Assembly (NCBI GenBank): GCA_002633005.1
Contig: NMRA01000424.1
Coordinates: 266,743 to 292,743, forward strand
DNA from: Phoronis australis
Lineage: Eukaryota > Phoronida > Phoronidae
Reading direction: 5' to 3'
Length of the DNA: 26,001 bases
The notes under the pieces are model-generated. The model was not told the origin of the DNA and searched no databases. It worked only from the letters and a program-made list of their open reading frames with translations. This document shows, in pieces, positions 21,094 through 26,001 of this stretch; the first letter of the stretch is position 1; each line of letters starts with the position of its first letter. The position numbers were made by a program, and so were the translations under genes.

Positions 21094-21323
21094 AACGTTT
21101 ACCTTTAGTCCACAACAAGGTCATAGTCCCATAATGTAAATGTGGATGCTCTATACATTTGTGAACAAAACATTGCTATTCGTTTTAAAACAATATTTTG
21201 TCGTATCAAACGTTTACTTTCATCCCGCAACAAGGGCGTAGTCTGATACTTTAAATGTGGATGCCATATAGATTTGTGAACAGACCAGTGCTATTCGATG
21301 TAAATCAATATTTTTTTCCCTGG
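21094..21323 (+). repeat. 115-bp tandem duplication
   Basis: Two adjacent copies (21094-21208 and 21209-21323). Each starts AACGTTTAC, continues with CAACAAGG..ATAGTC / GCAACAAGGGCGTAGTC and TAAATGTGGATGC, then ATTTGTGAACA and GCTATTCG, and ends near CAATATTTT. Substitutions are scattered, so the duplication is not recent. Confidence 0.88.
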
Positions 21324-22350
21324 TTTCATTCTGGCTGGGTCAAGCATAGCCCTGCTTGGCAGCAAGCATGTGGATTGCAAGAGATATTGCAATGTTTCTC
21401 GTTCAGTATGTGGTATCAATAGATTATTACATAACACTTCTCCAAAATCCACCCGGGCTCTAGAATACAGGGGATAACTACTTTGCGATGCAATAATCTA
21501 TATTTATATCATATACAGCTTAATGCAGTTGTGCAATAACCGAGTCACGTGACCATAAAAAGAACAATCGCGTCGGCTGCAAATTATAACTACTTTCTGC
21601 GGCTAGTCAACCACGGTTTAGGTTTCATAAAGTACACGAATTTATGTTCACGATACATTAGAAAATCTTAGCAAACGTAATGCACTGGAGAGCACTTGGA
21701 AAATGAACCTGCAAGTTGTCCTCACAATAAGCGAGCATCGTGTCTAACTCCGCCTTCGTTGTAACTGCTTCCGCAAACTCGCCCGTTTAAGACAGCTTGT
21801 AAACAAAGCCATTTTCTACTTTCCTTGCATGCATTCCTTGCGGTGTAAAAACTGCTTTAGCAATATCTAATCAAACTCATTCAAAAACTGTCTGAAATAT
21901 GGCACAGCATTGATCAATCAAACAGGATTTGTCTGCCTTCAAGCCGGAACGGAAAACGAAACAAAAAACGAATCAATTTAGGTCAAATTAACCATGGCAG
22001 TATTTCGATTGACGGCAATGAACTGAAAATTGAAACCAATTGATAATACATGGAATCTATCAAATAAAACCAAAACAGGGAAGCAAGTGTTTATGATAAA
22101 ATCTCAAAGATCTTCTGCATATACACCAGGCACTAGCCACCAAAATGGAAGCTGTTTTTCGGTATTGTTGTATTGCTACACGTTTTGTCCAAAGAGGAAG
22201 ATCGAAAGTATGCAATCTCAGCCATCTGGATTGTACTTGCACAGGTCACCATCCTTGGCTAATAACAAGCTCATATAAAATGCTTGTATTTACCACATGT
22301 GTAAATTTGGTGCCATTGCGTTCTGTTATGCACGTTCATTTTTGTTTCAG
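21324..22350. other. Intronic stretch before exon f
   Basis: No repeat or exon recognised. It ends with a strong pyrimidine tract (TTCATTTTTGTTTCAG). Confidence 0.5.
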
Positions 22351-22437
22351 ATATCGTTCTTCGACTATAAATTTGTGCCCTGTTCATGTGGCGTTGCTCT
22401 CGACGACATCCAAATCCGCTCGGGGTCATGCCAGTGA
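22351..22437 (+). CDS. MAM-domain protein, probable last exon f (end of second MAM domain)
   Basis: A strong acceptor CATTTTTGTTTCAG precedes a phase-0 frame of 28 codons, ISFFDYKFVPCSCGVALDDI then QIRSGSCQ, closed by TGA at 22435-22437. GVALDDI and SGSC are the hallmark last strands and fourth cysteine of a MAM domain, and they continue ..RNDIIQ of exon e without frame change. An extra PCSC pair is unusual for the family. The stop two codons after the last cysteine, plus AATAAA at 22596, makes this a plausible C-terminus of a secreted protein. Alternatively CCA|GTGAGA at 22433/22434 could be a donor to further exons, of which none was recognised. Confidence 0.8.
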   Translation: MSFFDYKFVPCSCGVALDDIQIRSGSCQ

Positions 22438-22620
22438 GAAATCTCACCACTCAGCAGCGGATTGCACGACACTGAGAAGAAAATATTGGCATTAATTCTC
22501 TTTAGATTAATGTTGTTCTTTCGAATTTTCCAATGTCATGGATGTTTTGTGTCCCAATTGTATCTCACTTCACACTATTAGACAGATCCTTAAATAATAA
22601 ATGCATAATGTGTTACCTGT
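22438..22620 (+). other. Putative 3' UTR of the MAM-protein gene
   Basis: Sequence from the TGA to about 20 bp past the AATAAA. It is inferred only from position, since the transcript end cannot be seen. Confidence 0.4.
22596..22601 (+). terminator. Polyadenylation signal AATAAA
   Basis: A canonical hexamer about 160 bp after the stop, followed by a TG-containing stretch (AATGTGTTACCTG), as expected of a cleavage site region. Confidence 0.5.
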
Positions 22621-22677
22621 CCTCAGCCCGTTTATCCAAATGACAGAAAAATGTAGAGTTCAGTAACTCTGGGACTT

Positions 22678-22790
22678 TTGTAGGACCTCGCTAGAAAAAC
22701 AAACTTAGCGAGATTGAGAGAGATATTTCTGGTAGGTTAAAATAGAACAGGTGGTTATAGCTAGATTTTTGTAGCTGTGAGACCGTTATT
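22678..22790 (+). repeat. Dispersed repeat family C, copy 1
   Basis: TAGGACCTCGCTAGAAAAAC, CTTAGCGAGATTGAGAGAGA and TAGCTAGATTTTTGTAG parallel a second copy at about 24526-24640. Diverged, non-coding. Confidence 0.6.
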
Positions 22791-23084
22791 GGAGTCCACC
22801 CGGTTTCGAACTTTTCGAGAACCAGTTTGTTTCACCATAAGAAACGACACACAAACATCTCCGTCACTGTCCGTTCATGTTCGGTTACCTACAGCATACA
22901 CAGATGTACAGTACGAACCGCATAAACCCGATTTTAAGCTCGGACTACGCATCGGAGTGTTGAACAATCTGGTGACAACGACCACCTCAAAGTACCGTAA
23001 AAAGGCTTTAAAAGGAACATTGGGTTGATAAGAAATTAAGCAACAATTTTTTATTAGATTTGCACCTTTATCCGCCATTTTGAT

Positions 23085-23195
23085 TTTGTTGCGTGAGCAG
23101 TGCATCACCTATGTAAATTCAAGCTTATTTGATGTGTGTGAGGGATGCTCCAGAAAGCGTAGTTCGGATTGAGTATCGCAAACCAAATATGGAAA
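23085..23195 (+). repeat. Dispersed repeat family B, copy 1
   Basis: GTTGCGTGAGC..., GGGATGCTCCAGAAAGCGTA and CGGATTGAGTA followed by AAATATGGA match the copy at about 24294-24406 in order and spacing. Confidence 0.65.
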
Positions 23196-23494
23196 AAAAC
23201 TCCCCAATGGGTACACGTAAAAGTACCGCTATTGAAGCACCATTTTTTACGAGCACACAGAGTGTGTCTAGTAAAACTTAACCCATCCAAGAAAGTACAC
23301 CTAAGACAGCGTCTGTTTTTGGAACGGACACTCCCGTGTTACTTTAAATGTATAGTGGTTTCGCCTTAGTGGGCGGTCTCTAGAAAATAATAGCACCCAG
23401 AGGAAACCCGCAGGGTTATTTAAAGCGACTGTTCCATAATTGTCAACATTCGAGAAGCAAAAAAACGGAACAAACTTGCTTGAGAAATGGGACA

Positions 23495-23920
23495 CCAAGT
23501 TAAAAAGCAAGATGCCTGGATATATGCCAAAAAGCAAAGGTTTAAGATTCGCCCCAACATACAGAAGCGCCATTCACCGTCATTTTGTTTAAGAGTAACC
23601 GAAAAAATTAAAATGATCTCACCAAGGTGTTTTGAATTCTTTAAACCTGTGGGAATTCGGGTCCCGCAAAAGCCCGTGGGACATCCCGTTGTTCTTCGAG
23701 TGTTAGATCAGCTCCGTTAAACATAGGGTCTGAACTACATTTCATTTACAATTGCACAACCAACACTCGGAAACTAAATGTCACCTCCTTCCGTGAAATA
23801 TTTGAATAACATTTAACTCCCAAAATGTCTTGTTGATAAACCCCTAAGGTGTAGTTGGGTGGGTTACCACATTTTGCTCTAATACGGAAGGTGGAAAGAT
23901 GTCAGAGGTCAAACTATTCC
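23495..23920 (+). repeat. Dispersed repeat family A, copy 2
   Basis: Second, direct copy of 18956-19360, with CATTTACAATTGCACAACCA at 23743, ACACTCGGAAAC, CTAAGGTGTAGTTGGGTGGG and GATGTCAGAGGTCAAACT. A frame starting at 23899 with a GTAAGT at 24001 could mimic an exon, but its beginning lies in the repeat. Confidence 0.75.
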
Positions 23921-24293
23921 AGACATCCAGCCAGCGCCATACGTGGGCGAATGCAAAATTGAATAATGGAACCGATGGGTCTTCTGACGACTCGCTGGTT
24001 GTAAGTACAGGTTTCTCAATAGATATATTTGAAAACTTCAATATGAGAAAACAGGCAGATGAAAACGAAGCCATGAAACTTGGCTTGATTTGAAAACGAC
24101 AGCACTAGATCAAAACTGAATCGAGCAGAAAACGACAAATTCATTGGGAGAGGATTGTGGGACATTCTGGCGGCAACCACCGACCCAAAAGTATCCGGCA
24201 AGATGTTTTAAAAGCAGCATATGGTTCATGTTTACATATGTGACCGACTCTCATTGAATTTCCACTTTTTTCGTCTAATGTATATATCGATTC

Positions 24294-24406
24294 CGTTGCA
24301 TGAGCTTGGCCATATCTATGTACATGTAAATACGGACACATTTTTTAGTGTGGCGGATGCTCCACAGAGGGTAGACCGGATTGAGTACAACTAATTAAAT
24401 ATAGAA
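24294..24406 (+). repeat. Dispersed repeat family B, copy 2
   Basis: GTTGCATGAGC, GCGGATGCTCCACAGAGGGT, CCGGATTGAGTA and AAATATAGA match copy 1 at 23085-23195. It includes a TACATGTAAAT word absent from copy 1. Confidence 0.65.
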
Positions 24407-24525
24407 GAACTTGCAGCAATGATTATAGAGCTGATCGAAAATAACTTACTGCTGAGGGCACTTAAGGCTCAGTCAGATCTTGGGGAATCCTTAACCAGAG
24501 TGTGTCGAGTCTTACGATCTGTAAC

Positions 24526-24640
24526 GCTAGGACCCCGCTGAAAGCAAGTCTTAGCGAGATAACGTGAGATAACCCGTGGAATTTTGAATGAGGTCACATG
24601 ACTTTGGCTAGATTTTGGGTAGGTCCTAGCGTTACTGAAT
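24526..24640 (+). repeat. Dispersed repeat family C, copy 2
   Basis: TAGGACCCCGCTGAAAGCAA, GTCTTAGCGAGATAACGTGA and TGGCTAGATTTTGGGTAG match the copy at 22678. Here B precedes C, whereas in the first pair C precedes B, so the two are separate families or have been rearranged. Confidence 0.6.
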
Positions 24641-25675
24641 GTACGACACGGTTCGTCTGAACGCGCTCTGAACTCGGTTGGGTTGAGAACGACATACAGC
24701 AGGAATGGCACAGGCTGGGCCTCGAATAGGCTGCAGTTAGTGGGCGTTTAATGTCTGCGGTCATTTCTGTATATGTTACCACATACTGTGCCAGCACTCC
24801 AGCATCAACTTTATGGTAAGTTTAGTCAGGGTTGTGCATTTTATGTCGATACAAGTAGCCTATTCATTTGTATCCATTGTACATGTAGCTTCCGGCACCA
24901 TTTCTACAGTTGTACCATGCGGTATACAACTGCTTGCACATTTTGCTTTACAAAATTTCCAGTGTCTCAGAATAATCGGATTTGTTGCATGTTAATAATT
25001 TTGACCGACAGCACTTTTAATAATCATTTAATGCCATAAGGGCTTAAAACATAACGAGAAAGTTGCCTGGTCTCATAATATGAGTGCTACGGCTTGGCCC
25101 TTGTTTTGTAAGAGCACGCTTCAGCTTACCTGTTCTCCAATTGGTAAATACGGTGCTGTAACTGAGATCTTACTCCCGTAGGATATGTCCTATCCGCATG
25201 TATTTAAATGCTAGCCCGGCATTTAATGAATTCATACATGTTGAACATATTTCACTGGCTGTATCTGTCACGTTCAACCTTGCACTGGACAGGTAAGATT
25301 TGTTTCATTTGACTTTTTAATATAACCTCAATAGGCGTGGGATCCCTATAGTCATAGCTAGGTCCTCGGCCAAGTGCCATGCTGAGCGCTGTAGTAAACA
25401 CGGCACTGTTTACGTCGATATCTATGGTTAAATAGTCAAACCCGTGTTATCATCTAGGTGAGTCGAGTTGCGAATGGGTAGAAATCTGAAAGTTTGTGCA
25501 AATTTCGATCTATGACACCAATGCTGCACCCTGTGAGGAGTTACTGCGAATGCTAAGATGGTTACCAACGGACGTTTCCTCCGTCGCACATGTACCTCAA
25601 GAATGGTGGGTCGTAGCAAAATACTGATAAAACAGCTATGATAAAATTTGATAAGCTGTATATCACGGGTGAGAA
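24641..25675. other. Non-coding stretch, nothing recognised
   Basis: Short open frames on both strands (for example 24773-25039) lack motifs. No splice-consistent continuation of the MAM gene was found. Confidence 0.5.
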
Positions 25676-25677
25676 AC

Positions 25678-25800
25678 AACATGACCGCCGGTCCTCTAAA
25701 CAGGACCTCCGGGGATCAAATGGGACCGCCGCACCAGAAAATGGGACTGACGCACCCAAAAACATGACCGCCCCACCACAAAACAGGACCGCCGGGGACT
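25678..25800. repeat. 21-bp GC-rich minisatellite
   Basis: Six imperfect units share a GACCGCC core, with cores at 25683, 25703, 25724, 25745, 25766 and 25787 (spacing 20, 21, 21, 21, 21). Each is preceded by AAACAGG or AAATGGG or ACATG. Because the unit is a multiple of three, all frames repeat in heptads, which explains the local open frames. Confidence 0.9.
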
Positions 25801-26001
25801 AAAACCGCAACAACTAACAGGCTAAGATTTATTACCGTTAGGCCTACACAGATCATACAATGGGGCTATATACGTATGCATATGCAGGTCTTGTGCCGAT
25901 TAATCCACCGAAATCTTTTGTGAGCAACAAAGGACACTTCGCTTTGTAATACGCGGCGCTTTTGAGTTTTACTCATCACCAGGCTCCCGGCTGCGGTATG
26001 T
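25801..26001. other. Window end, nothing recognised
   Basis: Unique-looking sequence with no coding or repeat signature. Confidence 0.4.

Noticed and set aside
23899-24003. Open frame ending at a consensus GTAAGT, candidate extra exon after exon f
   Set aside because: Its beginning lies in repeat family A copy 2, and the translation has no MAM or other domain features.

Overview
The window is animal nuclear DNA. It shows small exons with GT/AG borders separated by kilobase introns, AT-rich non-coding sequence, microsatellites, a decayed non-LTR retrotransposon and several dispersed repeats. There is no bacterial gene organisation, and almost all open frames are short and random-looking. TACATG-type repeats, many MITE-like elements and a multi-MAM protein suggest a marine invertebrate (mollusc, cephalochordate or hemichordate type), but I cannot fix the phylum. 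Single N bases at 5829 and 13151 indicate draft assembly.

The one gene I can build with good support lies on the + strand. It is the C-terminal part of a MAM-domain protein, with exons at 7462-7525, 7691-7866, 11750-11917, 16944-17022 (least certain), 17825-18003 and 22351-22437. Exon phases agree at every junction (0/1, 1/0, 0/0, 0/1, 1/0, 0/stop) and the joined frame is about 250 codons long. It encodes the latter part of one MAM domain and a complete or slightly shortened second one. It ends in a stop codon two residues after the last conserved cysteine, with AATAAA about 160 bp further on. The 5' part of the gene is not recognised and may lie upstream of the window.

Region by region: 1-5797 is a segment bounded by inverted repeats of about 350 bp, rich in CGACCGGTCG palindromes, with an interior that has no recognisable transposase. 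7.5-22.4 kb holds the MAM gene. Its introns carry a putative LTR-like/heat-shock-element-bearing segment (8.8-9.5 kb), a dead LINE (9.7-11.3 kb), a hairpin MITE (12.3 kb) and a tandem array of about 140-bp units of two types (15.4-16.2 kb). 18.9-25 kb contains diverged direct copies of at least three anonymous repeat families (A, B, C), a 115-bp duplication and, near the end, a 21-bp minisatellite.

Two Cys-rich open frames on the - strand (1346-1672 and 12634-12954) share a CxC...C...TC spacing and may be exons of an unrecognised small secreted or membrane protein family. This is tentative. I found no CRISPR, rRNA or convincing tRNA. Nothing here amounts to a demonstrated new biological system. 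The most unusual structures are the palindrome-rich inverted-repeat element, the two-type tandem array and the paired heat-shock elements.
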